Of a stretch of 53,257 bases of DNA, positions 20,878 through 28,659 are shown one piece after another. Location of the stretch: positions 1 to 53,257 of IMG/VR virus record IMGVR_UViG_3300019887_000002; one strand, 5' to 3'. Each line of letters starts with the position of its first letter. Position 1 is the stretch's first letter. Source of the stretch: a virus. The translations under genes were made by a program, and so were the position numbers. Under the pieces are notes generated by a model. It had not been told where the DNA came from, did not search any database, and saw only the letters and a program-made list of their open reading frames with translations.

Positions 20878-21635
20878 CACAGACCCAGCGGACGTTCGCT
20901 CACCCTTCCGATCCTAAAGCAGTCGTCCTCCTCAGTGGAGGACTCGACAGTACCGTCCTCGCATACATGATGTCGGAGAAGTACAACTGTCACTTCCTCT
21001 CGTTCAACTACGGACAGCGACACAGCAAGGAAATCCTATACGCTGGGCAGACGGCTCGTCGGTTGGGCTCTCCTCACAACGTCATTGACTTGACGTCGCT
21101 AGGCCTCCTGTTGAAAGGCTCTGCACTGTCTGACCCCAACGTGGCTGTTCCAGAAGGCCACTACTCAGCAGACAACATGGCGATCACGGTTGTGCCCAAC
21201 CGCAATGCAACTATGCTCTCGTGTGCCACTGCTGTTGCCGTTGCAGAGAAAGCTTCCGTCGTCGCTTTCGCACCTCACTTTGGTGACTACCAGCAGTACC
21301 CTGATTGCAGGACTCGATTCGTTGACCGCCTCCAAGAGGCTCTGACGATCGGCAACGAGGGATTCATGCTTGGAGGTTTCCGTATCGAGGCACCCTTCAT
21401 TGCTATGTCAAAGGCGGACATCGTCACAATTGGTGAGAACCTTAAGGTTCCCTTCGCAAGTACCTGGAGTTGCTACAAAGGCGGAAGCGTTCACTGCGGT
21501 CGGTGTGGAACTTGTGTGGAGAGAGCAGAAGCATTCTGGGAAGCGCAAGTTGCAGATCCGACAACGTACGCCGACAACGAGTACTGGAGTCAAGTGACAG
21601 GTAAGTGGCCGATCATTCTTGGAGGATCCAAATGA
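20874..21635 (+). CDS. queC: 7-cyano-7-deazaguanine synthase QueC
   Basis: Converts CDG to preQ0 with ATP and ammonia. GTG 20874 is chosen over 20847 because ACAGGAGG sits just before it and it overlaps the primase stop. 253 aa, normal length. PP-loop SGGLDST (21-27), FNYGQRHSKEI, VPNRNA, and the zinc site Cys200, Cys208, Cys211, Cys214 (SCYKGGSVHCGRCGTC). First of four precursor-pathway genes. No amidotransferase domain is fused, unlike Gat-QueC of archaeosine-making phages. Confidence 0.95.
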   Translation: MTQTQRTFAHPSDPKAVVLLSGGLDSTVLAYMMSEKYNCHFLSFNYGQRHSKEILYAGQTARRLGSPHNVIDLTSLGLLLKGSALSDPNVAVPEGHYSADNMAITVVPNRNATMLSCATAVAVAEKASVVAFAPHFGDYQQYPDCRTRFVDRLQEALTIGNEGFMLGGFRIEAPFIAMSKADIVTIGENLKVPFASTWSCYKGGSVHCGRCGTCVERAEAFWEAQVADPTTYADNEYWSQVTGKWPIILGGSK

Positions 21636-22075
21636 CGATTGAAGTCGGTTCCATTCGTGTAATGCATAACGTGGAGATGGCTCACCGTCTCACGAAGACA
21701 CCTGGTAGGTGCCAGAACATCCATGGCCACAGTTGGAAGGTGATCCTCACACTAACTGGGGAGATCGACGAGAAGGGTGTACTAGTCGAGTTCGGTTACC
21801 TCAAGATGGCGTTCCGTGACTTCCTCAACACGAACTTCGATCACCACCTCCTACTCAACTGGACTGATCCAATGTTCAGGAATGTAATGCTAGAAGGTGC
21901 TCTCCTACCAGGTGCCACTCAAATGGAAGGAGAACCTACAACCGAGAACTTCGCCAAGCTCATCTACGACTGGGCTGTACAAGAGTTGATCGGCAAGATC
22001 GGGAACGTATATAGTGCACGAGTTGAAGTCTGGGAGACTGCAACAAACTGTGCTGTGTACCCTGCGGAGGGATGA
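21632..22075 (+). CDS. queD: 6-carboxytetrahydropterin synthase QueD
   Basis: Turns dihydroneopterin triphosphate into CPH4. ATG overlaps the queC stop (ATGA) after GGAGGATCC. 147 aa. Zinc ligands His18, His31 and His33 (AHRL, HGHSW), catalytic Cys27 (PGRCQNIHGH), FDHHLLL with Asp70/His71, and the C-terminal VEVWET glutamate. The substrate is the FolE product made by the enzyme encoded 1.2 kb downstream. Confidence 0.95.
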   Translation: MTIEVGSIRVMHNVEMAHRLTKTPGRCQNIHGHSWKVILTLTGEIDEKGVLVEFGYLKMAFRDFLNTNFDHHLLLNWTDPMFRNVMLEGALLPGATQMEGEPTTENFAKLIYDWAVQELIGKIGNVYSARVEVWETATNCAVYPAEG

Positions 22076-22076
22076 C

Positions 22077-22313
22077 ATGGCTAGAGTGTACGAGTTGATA
22101 CCAGGAGACAGAGTGAAGGTAGTGAGTATGTCAGGTACCTTCATAGCATCGTGTGACCACCCTCTCTTCGATGGTTTCATGTTGGTCATCTGGAGAATGG
22201 AAGATGGTACGTGGAGTCACGATGCTCTCCTCGCAACACAAGAGGTTGGTGAAGTTGTTCCAAACGAGGATCGGGTTGCAAACCTTCAACAGGCACTACT
22301 GAGGAGAGTTTGA
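22077..22313 (+). CDS. Hypothetical 78-aa protein in que operon
   Basis: ATG one base after queD, with CGGAGGGATG. Beta-rich, SH3-like pattern: RVYELIPGDRVKVVSMSGTFI, FMLVIWRMEDGTWSHDALL. No catalytic motif. Its place between queD and queE suggests a pathway accessory or a simple insertion; I do not recognise it. Confidence 0.65.
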   Translation: MARVYELIPGDRVKVVSMSGTFIASCDHPLFDGFMLVIWRMEDGTWSHDALLATQEVGEVVPNEDRVANLQQALLRRV

Positions 22314-23087
22314 ATGGAAGGCAATCGAGCATTCAAGAGAGGACACCTTCGTGTAAGTGGAGATGGCATCTTCTACACACTTCAAGGGGAAGGGATCACA
22401 CAAGGTATTCCAGCTATCTTCCTCCGTCTACACGAGTGCAACCTGAAGTGCAAGTGGGGCGAAACGATTTGTGACGCCTCGTACACGTGGGACAAGTCTG
22501 ACAACAGGTACTGGCAGGAGTCTCTAGACGTTCCTATGGAGTCTCTTACCCAAGACTTGTGGAAAGCAATGCAAGGTCACAACTGCTACAGAATCGTGAT
22601 CACAGGTGGCGAACCAATGATGCAGCGAGGAGCACTGGACACTCTGCTTCAAAATCTCTTCAGCCGGTTACCGACACCCTTTGGGAAGATTTGGGTAGAG
22701 TTTGAAACCAACGGGACGATTGCTCCCACCAAATTCATGGTAGAGAGCGCTAACAGGTACTTGGTTCAATTCAACGTCTCTCCAAAGTTGGCAACGTCAG
22801 GTAACGGTTCCTGGCGGGCACTCAAACCTGAAGTGTTGAAGGAGTACGCAGAAACAAACTCCTGGTTCAAGTTCGTGGTGGACGATGTCTTCGACGAGGA
22901 TGAGATCGTGGACATCGTGGAACAGGTACACTTGAATCCTATGCGTGTCATCCTCATGCCTCAGGGCGTTGATCCGATGACTCTGTGGAAGAACCAGCAG
23001 TTGTGTGCAGAGATCGCTATGAAGCGTGGATGGCGAATGACAACTCGTCTACAGATCGCTCTCTGGGGGAATACTCGTGGCACCTAA
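22314..23087 (+). CDS. queE: 7-carboxy-7-deazaguanine synthase QueE
   Basis: Radical-SAM enzyme that rearranges CPH4 to CDG. 257 aa, ATG directly after the previous stop. Substrate-binding TLQGEG, glycine-rich TGGEPM, EFETNGT and FNVSPK motifs are all present, as is the CDxxYTWD segment. The cluster motif reads C-N-L-K-C-KWGETI-C (CX3CX6C), with four residues more than the canonical CX3CX2C between second and third Cys. Other family motifs are intact, so it is probably active with an altered cluster loop. Confidence 0.9.
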   Translation: MEGNRAFKRGHLRVSGDGIFYTLQGEGITQGIPAIFLRLHECNLKCKWGETICDASYTWDKSDNRYWQESLDVPMESLTQDLWKAMQGHNCYRIVITGGEPMMQRGALDTLLQNLFSRLPTPFGKIWVEFETNGTIAPTKFMVESANRYLVQFNVSPKLATSGNGSWRALKPEVLKEYAETNSWFKFVVDDVFDEDEIVDIVEQVHLNPMRVILMPQGVDPMTLWKNQQLCAEIAMKRGWRMTTRLQIALWGNTRGT

Positions 23088-23253
23088 CCTTGGGCTAGCA
23101 ACAACTCGCGAACTCCTAACAGAACTTGCTGTGCGTATGGAAGTTACGCAGAACAGTACTAACGGTCGAGCTCTCGGACGACTGTGCCGAAATGCTCTGG
23201 AGCATCTCGCAAAAAACGTACTGGACTATCGGACAGTTAGTTCGGAGGGTTAG
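23077..23253 (+). CDS. Hypothetical 58-aa helical protein
   Basis: GTG inside the last codons of queE, after GGGGGAA; stop is followed at once by the folE ATG. All-helical (TRELLTELAVRMEVTQN, ALGRLCRNALEHLAKNVLDY). The tight overlap on both sides supports a real gene. Function unknown. Confidence 0.6.
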   Translation: MAPNLGLATTRELLTELAVRMEVTQNSTNGRALGRLCRNALEHLAKNVLDYRTVSSEG

Positions 23254-23823
23254 ATGGCAGAGTCATACCAACGTAGATTGACAGTACCTATGGCCGCAGA
23301 ACTCCTCAGGCGCTTATTGCCTGATGAGAACTGGGAAGACGAACATCTAAGGAGGACACCAGAACGCTTCGTGCAGATGTTGCATGAGCTTACAGACAGG
23401 ACACCGCATGAGTTCGACTTCACGATCTTCCCGAACGACGGGATTGACGAGATGGTCGTCGTTCAAGACATACCGTTCCGCTCACTATGTGCCCATCACT
23501 TGTTGCCATTCATCGGTGTGGCCCACATCGCATACATCCCAGACAAGAAGGTCGCGGGCCTGTCGAAGCTCCCACGCACTGTGCAGTACTGGTCGGCTGG
23601 GTTGTGGAGCCAAGAACGGCTGACAGAGAAGATCACCAGGTACCTAGAGGAGATGTTGGAACCGGTAGGCGTCGCGGTCGTCATGAAAGCGGAACACATG
23701 TGTATGTCACTCAGGGGTGCACAGGCACATGGCACTAAGACAACGACATCTAAAATGCTTGGAGTGTTCCTCGATCCATCTCGAGGTGCTCGACAGGAGT
23801 TCCTCAATCTGATTTCACATTAG
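23254..23823 (+). CDS. folE: GTP cyclohydrolase I
   Basis: First step of the deazaguanine route: GTP to dihydroneopterin triphosphate. 189 aa, ATG immediately after the upstream stop. Zinc ligands Cys79, His82 and Cys150 (CAHHLLPF and HMCMSLRG), plus IPDKKVAGLSKL and the TRTKTTTS-like HGTKTTTS end. Normal length for the type IA family. It makes the phage independent of host folate flux for DNA modification. Confidence 0.95.
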   Translation: MAESYQRRLTVPMAAELLRRLLPDENWEDEHLRRTPERFVQMLHELTDRTPHEFDFTIFPNDGIDEMVVVQDIPFRSLCAHHLLPFIGVAHIAYIPDKKVAGLSKLPRTVQYWSAGLWSQERLTEKITRYLEEMLEPVGVAVVMKAEHMCMSLRGAQAHGTKTTTSKMLGVFLDPSRGARQEFLNLISH

Positions 23824-23825
23824 GA

Positions 23826-23860
23826 CCCTCTTGATTTGGGACTAACTCCAGATATATAAT
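23826..23860 (+). promoter_or_regulatory. Promoter, TTGATT-18-TATAAT
   Basis: TTGATT (23831-23836), TATAAT (23855-23860), 18 bp. CCC-TC-TTGATT-T-GGG is the exact consensus of the clamp family. It lies right after folE and drives the dpdA-polymerase unit. Confidence 0.8.
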
Positions 23861-23880
23861 TAGAACATAGGAGGGAAGCT

Positions 23881-24216
23881 GTGAGGAAAGCGTTGACAAT
23901 GTTGCAAGATGACACTGAGTGGAATGACAGTTTCATTCAGGAGATGGCTAACCGTATGGCTGTCGGCCGTCATAGGTACGGAAGTATCTACGGTCCTGAG
24001 CACGTAGGTCGTGACATGATCCGAGCTATGCGCAGCCGGATTACTCACTACGAGGAAACAGGCAACACAGAAGTGCTCCGGGATATTGCTAACTTCGCGA
24101 TGATCGAAGCATCAGTTCCTCATCATCCGAAAGCACACTTCAAACCACTCGAGCATGAAGATACGCCCCCTGTGTATCGTGACGGCAAGCCCTGGACTTT
24201 GGAGAGCGAACGATGA
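23881..24216 (+). CDS. Hypothetical 111-aa helical protein
   Basis: GTG after TAGGAGGGAAG, 20 nt past the promoter. Helical: FIQEMANRMAVGRHRYGSIY, RDMIRAMRSRITHYEETGNTEVLRDIANFAMIEA. The paired helices with a DxxN-like end recall MazG-type nucleotide pyrophosphohydrolases, but the metal-binding ExxE pair is not clear, so this is weak. Between folE and dpdA; a nucleotide-pool role would fit. ATGA overlap with dpdA. Confidence 0.6.
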   Translation: MRKALTMLQDDTEWNDSFIQEMANRMAVGRHRYGSIYGPEHVGRDMIRAMRSRITHYEETGNTEVLRDIANFAMIEASVPHHPKAHFKPLEHEDTPPVYRDGKPWTLESER

Positions 24217-24959
24217 AGCTCGCAATCATCAGTCCTAACAGTCTGCTGGACAGGTATAGTCAGACGGACTACCACCTGATCCTTCCTGACATGCTCAAGG
24301 ACCCGGAGTACTACAGGTTCTACCACTCAGTTGCTAGGGGTTGGAAGGTACTAGACAACGGTGCACACGAAGAAGGAACGCGTTCACCTAACGAACTGTT
24401 CAGGATCGCTGAGATACTCCAAGTGGATGAGATCGTTGTACCTGATGTCATCGGTGACAGAGGTACCACTCTTGATATGGCAGCTAGCTTTGAGCCGCAT
24501 GCTTACGAGGCAAATCCACGGTATCAATACATGGGAGTCGTTCAAGGTTCATCTGCTGGTGAGGCGTGGGAGTGTCTCAGAGAGCTGACGGACTACTTCC
24601 CATGGATTAAGTCCATTGGTATTCCCCAACACCTCTGTAGGTTCGACCAACACATCCGTGTCGAGATGGCTGAAACAATCGATCAGTGGATGGGGCATCA
24701 GGTACACCTACTCGGCAACAATAGTAGGTGGCCTAGAGAGGTTAAGCACTTGTCGGATCTCAAATGCGTCGTTGGACATGACACGACGTACCCTGTCAAG
24801 ATGGGTCTGAGAGGCTACTACATCAGTGATAGGGAAGTACCAAACGTCCCAAGAGACCCCGACTACTTCGAGTTCTACCGAGATGTTGTTGAATTGCAAG
24901 ACTACGTCATCAAGGAGAACATTCGTGTCTACAAGTCCTGGTGCGATGGAACAACGTAG
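24213..24959 (+). CDS. dpdA: DNA 7-deazaguanine transglycosylase DpdA
   Basis: TGT-like base-exchange enzyme of the phage DpdA type; it swaps guanine in DNA for preQ0 or a derivative. 248 aa, ATG overlaps the previous stop. TGT-fold signatures: LDNGAHEEG (47-55), catalytic-Asp region VVPDVIGD (75-82), YMGVVQG (106-112) and SIGIPQHL. No zinc-binding domain of tRNA TGTs, which fits a DNA enzyme. With queC/D/E and folE it completes a dPreQ0 pathway. No QueF-like or amidotransferase step was seen. Confidence 0.85.
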   Translation: MKLAIISPNSLLDRYSQTDYHLILPDMLKDPEYYRFYHSVARGWKVLDNGAHEEGTRSPNELFRIAEILQVDEIVVPDVIGDRGTTLDMAASFEPHAYEANPRYQYMGVVQGSSAGEAWECLRELTDYFPWIKSIGIPQHLCRFDQHIRVEMAETIDQWMGHQVHLLGNNSRWPREVKHLSDLKCVVGHDTTYPVKMGLRGYYISDREVPNVPRDPDYFEFYRDVVELQDYVIKENIRVYKSWCDGTT

Positions 24960-27267
24960 ACATCCGCTCGCACTATGTGAGTCCTGTCCACTCAACACGG
25001 AGGAGTCTGTTTATGTCCCTTCAGACGGGCCCGACAGAGCCGAACTCGTCATCATCGGAGAAGCTCCCGGACGAGATGAAGCAAGGAGAGGACGACCCTT
25101 CACTGGACAGTCGGGCAAACTCCTTGATACAGTTCTTGCGCACAACAAACTGGAACGTTCCAGAATATTTGTCACGAATACGGTTCTCTGCAGAGACAAA
25201 GAGAATCGTACTCCAACAGCCACGGAGATCGGATGCTGCCTTCCCCGACTCATCGCCGAGGTCAAGAGCAGAAGCCCAAGCACTATACTTGCACTTGGTA
25301 ACTCAGCTGCGAAGACGATCCTCCGAACCACTGACGGAGTTACCAAGCTCCGAGTTGGACAAGGACACGAGTCCCCACTCTTTCCCGGAGTAAAGGTCAT
25401 AGCAACATTCCACCCAGCAGCAACAATGCGTCAGCCCGGAGCCTTCCCATCGATGGTAACTGACTTCGCGAAGGTCAGAGTCAAGGGAGACGTACGATGG
25501 ATCGATCCTGAGATCAGCATCGTGAACAATCCTGACAACGCCAATGTAGTACTTGACGCACTAGCAACCAAGCCCCGTATCACTATCGATATCGAAACAG
25601 GCAAAGAGAAGGACGAGGACTTCGACAGACCTGAGAACCTTCTCTGTGTCGGTTTCAGTTATCGTCCAGGGGCTGTAGTTGTCATCGGAGAGAGAGCCTT
25701 ACAGCATCCAGGAGTGAAGCAGCATCTAGTTGACATGCTCAACAGGCATCCTCACATTGGAGCACAGAATGGTAAGTCAGACCTCGGATGGCTTCGAGCA
25801 GGTACTCTTGCCTTCGACACAATGCTTGCATCGTATGCATGTGATGAGAGGAAGGGTATTCATAGCCTGGAATATCAAGGTACAGAACACCTCGGTGCTC
25901 CGAATTGGAAGGCAGAGTTCAAACGGAAACTTCGTACCAAGACCGACTACGGCAGTTGTTCTCGAGACGATCTCTACATCTACAACGGACAGGATTGTGT
26001 TGGAACTTGGTTGCTCGAAGACTATTGGGAGGCCCGACTTAGAGCTGAGGGTCTTACAGGACTTCATGAACACCTGGTGAATGTAAGCAACACACTCATG
26101 CCTGTGGAGCAAGAAGGTGTGAAGCTCGATCTGGCGTACAACCTTAGGTTACAGGCTGAGTACGATGAACTACTTGCCAGACTGATGATGAGCCTTAACA
26201 GGTGGATCGACAACCCAAGGTCGTGGCAACAGATCAAGAGAGCCCTCCTGGAACTACACGTACAGGTAGACAACACTCAAGCGGAAGAGATCCAAGCAGC
26301 CCTCGAGATGGCTATAGGACCTGAAGGTAACCAACTCGATCCTGTCGACAGAGCACAAGTCATCGAACTATGTACAGACCTACTAGAGTACAAGAAACAA
26401 TTCAAACAGGAGTCGACATATGTCAGAGGAATCCGGGAACGACTCGATCGCAACGGACGCATCTACGCCTCCTTCCTCATCCACGGCACAACCCATGGAC
26501 GACTTTCTTCTCGCAATCCGAACCTTCAGAACATTACTCGAGGGGACCGCATTCGAGGTCAGTTCGTCCCTGAAGAGGGTAACCTTTTCGTTCAGGCTGA
26601 CTATCGGACCATCGAGCTCCGAACACTAGCAGTTGAGTCAGGAGATGCTTATCTGTTCAGTGTACTGTCGGACCTTGAACGAGACATTCACAATGAGACA
26701 GGTGCTAGGTTCTATCACGACTTCTGGGATGTCACACCAGCAGCACGGAAGGAACGTCGCATCAGAGCCAAGGCTGTTGTGTTCGGACTCCCATACGGAC
26801 GTACTGCGTTCAGTGTAGCAGAAGAGTACGGACTAGCACCTCAAGTTGCAGAAGCTTACTACCGAGAGTTCTTCGGACTTATCCCTGGAGTAGTTGAATT
26901 CCAAAAGAGAGTCAAGCTCGACGTGTTGAGTGGCAAGGATCTCATAACACCTTTCGGAAGGCATCATCGGGTTCCTCTCATCACACCACAGAACCGCAAG
27001 GATGTAATCAAAGAGGCGTACTCGTTCTACCCTCAAAGCATTGCGAACGACATCAACCTGCATGCCATGATCAGATTGGTCAATGCAGGTGTGCACGTTC
27101 GCATTCCAGTACACGACTCATTGCTGGCAGAGTTCAGAGCAGAGGACGCTAAAGAAGGTGCACAGTTTATGAAGGAGACAATGGAACAGACAGCAGCAGA
27201 CGTGTACAACAAAGAGATGCCATTTCCTGTAGATGTAGAAATTGGTCCGAACTGGGGTGCAGTATGA
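24946..27267 (+). CDS. UDG-DNA polymerase A fusion
   Basis: 773 aa from the ATG inside the end of dpdA. Residues 1-180: family 4-type Fe-S uracil-DNA glycosylase with Cys11, Cys14, Cys82 and Cys97/98, motif GEAPG (38-42) and HPAA (156-159). Residues ~210-360: 3'-5' exonuclease with DIET (215-218), NGKSD (275-279) and YNGQD (346-350). Residues ~380-773: family A polymerase, motif A ADYRTIEL (551-558), motif B RAKAVVFGLPYG, motif C VHDS (722-725; usual HDE has Ser for Glu). No 5' nuclease. Replicative polymerase with uracil-removal arm; acting in cis on dU in template or pool is inference. Confidence 0.9.
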   Translation: MEQRRHPLALCESCPLNTEESVYVPSDGPDRAELVIIGEAPGRDEARRGRPFTGQSGKLLDTVLAHNKLERSRIFVTNTVLCRDKENRTPTATEIGCCLPRLIAEVKSRSPSTILALGNSAAKTILRTTDGVTKLRVGQGHESPLFPGVKVIATFHPAATMRQPGAFPSMVTDFAKVRVKGDVRWIDPEISIVNNPDNANVVLDALATKPRITIDIETGKEKDEDFDRPENLLCVGFSYRPGAVVVIGERALQHPGVKQHLVDMLNRHPHIGAQNGKSDLGWLRAGTLAFDTMLASYACDERKGIHSLEYQGTEHLGAPNWKAEFKRKLRTKTDYGSCSRDDLYIYNGQDCVGTWLLEDYWEARLRAEGLTGLHEHLVNVSNTLMPVEQEGVKLDLAYNLRLQAEYDELLARLMMSLNRWIDNPRSWQQIKRALLELHVQVDNTQAEEIQAALEMAIGPEGNQLDPVDRAQVIELCTDLLEYKKQFKQESTYVRGIRERLDRNGRIYASFLIHGTTHGRLSSRNPNLQNITRGDRIRGQFVPEEGNLFVQADYRTIELRTLAVESGDAYLFSVLSDLERDIHNETGARFYHDFWDVTPAARKERRIRAKAVVFGLPYGRTAFSVAEEYGLAPQVAEAYYREFFGLIPGVVEFQKRVKLDVLSGKDLITPFGRHHRVPLITPQNRKDVIKEAYSFYPQSIANDINLHAMIRLVNAGVHVRIPVHDSLLAEFRAEDAKEGAQFMKETMEQTAADVYNKEMPFPVDVEIGPNWGAV

Positions 27268-27422
27268 AAGATCCGAAGATCGTATGGACAGTCAAAGTTT
27301 CAACACCTCAGGAAGTGTACGGCGAGGTGTACAAACACAAGTGGATTGCACTAGTGGTATCTGCAATCCTCCTGAAGAAAAATGACATCGTAGTAGTCAG
27401 GAGGGAGTGGATCGATCCATGA
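27264..27422 (+). CDS. Hypothetical 52-aa protein
   Basis: ATG overlaps the polymerase stop (ATGA). Beta-rich short protein (KIVWTVKVSTPQEVYGEVYKHK) with a mildly hydrophobic WIALVVSAILL and a basic end. May be a small accessory protein; unrecognised. Confidence 0.6.
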   Translation: MKDPKIVWTVKVSTPQEVYGEVYKHKWIALVVSAILLKKNDIVVVRREWIDP

Positions 27423-27640
27423 AGTGTTCGAAGTGTAACAACCAGGCACGACGAAACAGCGAGTTCTGTTTCGATTGTGGACCGAAGAAGATAGCAACCA
27501 AGAGACACCGTAACCCGAGAAGGTACAGGCCTATTGAACAGGATAGGAGGCGGGCACCAGAGACACCTGTACCTATGATCGATCCACTTGTACCAAAGAT
27601 CATCGACAAACAGTTCCTACTAGGAAAGAGGCCGATATGA
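27419..27640 (+). CDS. Zinc-ribbon protein, 73 aa
   Basis: ATG overlaps the previous stop; a GTG four codons upstream is too close to the ribosome site. CSKCNNQARRNSEFCFDCG is a complete four-Cys ribbon at the N-terminus; the rest is basic and Pro-rich (KRHRNPRRYRPIEQDRRR). Nucleic-acid binding is likely. ATGA overlap with the next gene. Confidence 0.65.
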   Translation: MKCSKCNNQARRNSEFCFDCGPKKIATKRHRNPRRYRPIEQDRRRAPETPVPMIDPLVPKIIDKQFLLGKRPI

Positions 27641-28194
27641 GAATACTCAGGACACTTGTAGCTGGCACGATCATACTTGTTGGAGTTGCTACTGTTTCAA
27701 CATTAAAGATGGGCATCGATACATCACGCAACGTACCACCATCAGCCATTGCAATGATAGGTCCTGTTGCTCCTGGACCAACCGACAACCGAATCACACA
27801 AGCAAACATCCACGAGACCATCTGTACAAGTGGATGGACCAAAAAGGTTCGTCCAAACTCTATGTACACAGGTTTCGTCAAGAAACTAGAAATGGGCAAC
27901 GGAGGCGATGTTCCGTCTCCTGCAGCAGCCGGACGGATGTACCACGTAGTTGGCACTCATCTCAACCAACCTCTGAGCCTGTACGAACTGGATCACAACG
28001 TTCCACTCGAGTTGGGAGGTAACCCTGAGGACCCGATCAATCTCAAGCTCCAGATTTGGGATGGCCCTGATGGTGCTCACCTAAAGGACCATGCAGAGAA
28101 CAAAGTGCACGCTCTCGTGTGTAGCGGAGCAATGAGACTTGTAGATGGTCAGCAAGTGTTCCTGTCAGATAATTGGAAGCCGTACGCGAACTAA
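27637..28194 (+). CDS. Exported or membrane-tethered HNH-like protein
   Basis: 185 aa. N-terminal hydrophobic segment (LVAGTIILVGVATVSTL) acts as signal or anchor. The domain resembles secreted bacterial HNH proteins: ITQANIHETICTSGWTKKVR, YELDHNVPLELGG (Asp119-His120) and DPINL, with VENALH-like AENKVHALVCSG. Two Cys could pair. The catalytic His and the Asn of HNH are visible. A nuclease sited outside the membrane could attack incoming DNA or act on released host DNA; this is inference. Confidence 0.75.
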   Translation: MRILRTLVAGTIILVGVATVSTLKMGIDTSRNVPPSAIAMIGPVAPGPTDNRITQANIHETICTSGWTKKVRPNSMYTGFVKKLEMGNGGDVPSPAAAGRMYHVVGTHLNQPLSLYELDHNVPLELGGNPEDPINLKLQIWDGPDGAHLKDHAENKVHALVCSGAMRLVDGQQVFLSDNWKPYAN

Positions 28195-28204
28195 GGAGGA
28201 AGTA

Positions 28205-28324
28205 GTGGCGCCAGTACTCGAAATTGGTCACACAGCTATCAAGTTCGGATGGGGATTCCTAGTCATTCTAGGTTGGCTCACTTTCATGATCATCGGACTA
28301 TCACAAAGCAAAAAGGAGGACTAG
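28205..28324 (+). CDS. Single-helix membrane micro-protein
   Basis: 39 aa, GTG after AAGGAGGAAGTA. VAPVLEIGHTAIKFG then an aromatic hydrophobic helix (WGFLVILGWLTFMIIGL) and a charged KKED end. Its stop overlaps the next GTG. Function unknown. Confidence 0.6.
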   Translation: MAPVLEIGHTAIKFGWGFLVILGWLTFMIIGLSQSKKED

Positions 28325-28659
28325 TGGCAAGTAAGCAGATGCCTGTTGGCACAAAGAAACAGAACCCTAACGGGTACTGGAGGATCAAGTGCGAGGATGG
28401 CTCGTGGCGATTCCTGCATCACGTCAACATCGAGAAGGCTCTAGGTCGTTCTCTAGGTGCTGGTGAACGAGTTACCTTCAAAGATGGTGACAGAGGTAAC
28501 TGCAACCCTGACAACCTCGTGGTGCGAATCGTTGGCAATACATCTCCAGGTAAGAGACGTGCACATCTCGAAGCCAAGCTCCAGGAGATCGTTGCAGAAC
28601 TGGAGCACCTAGGAGTGACTGTCGAGTACACGTTGCTCGAAGAATCTAAAGCTTCGTAA
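28324..28659 (+). CDS. HNH-type homing-like endonuclease
   Basis: 111 aa, GTG overlapping the previous stop, AAAGGAGG upstream. GYWRIKCEDGSWRFLHHVNIE, LGAGERVTFKDGDRGNCNPDNL matches the small HNH proteins of phages (HH, then D..N..PDNL). C-terminal coiled helix (RRAHLEAKLQEIVAELEHL). It sits beside dyad element B; such enzymes nick or cut specific sites, but a link to the element is untested. Confidence 0.75.
   Translation: MASKQMPVGTKKQNPNGYWRIKCEDGSWRFLHHVNIEKALGRSLGAGERVTFKDGDRGNCNPDNLVVRIVGNTSPGKRRAHLEAKLQEIVAELEHLGVTVEYTLLEESKAS

Noticed and set aside
22077-22313. Gene as a QueF-like or other preQ0-modifying enzyme
   Set aside because: No catalytic Cys/Asp pattern or NADPH motif; too short for known families.
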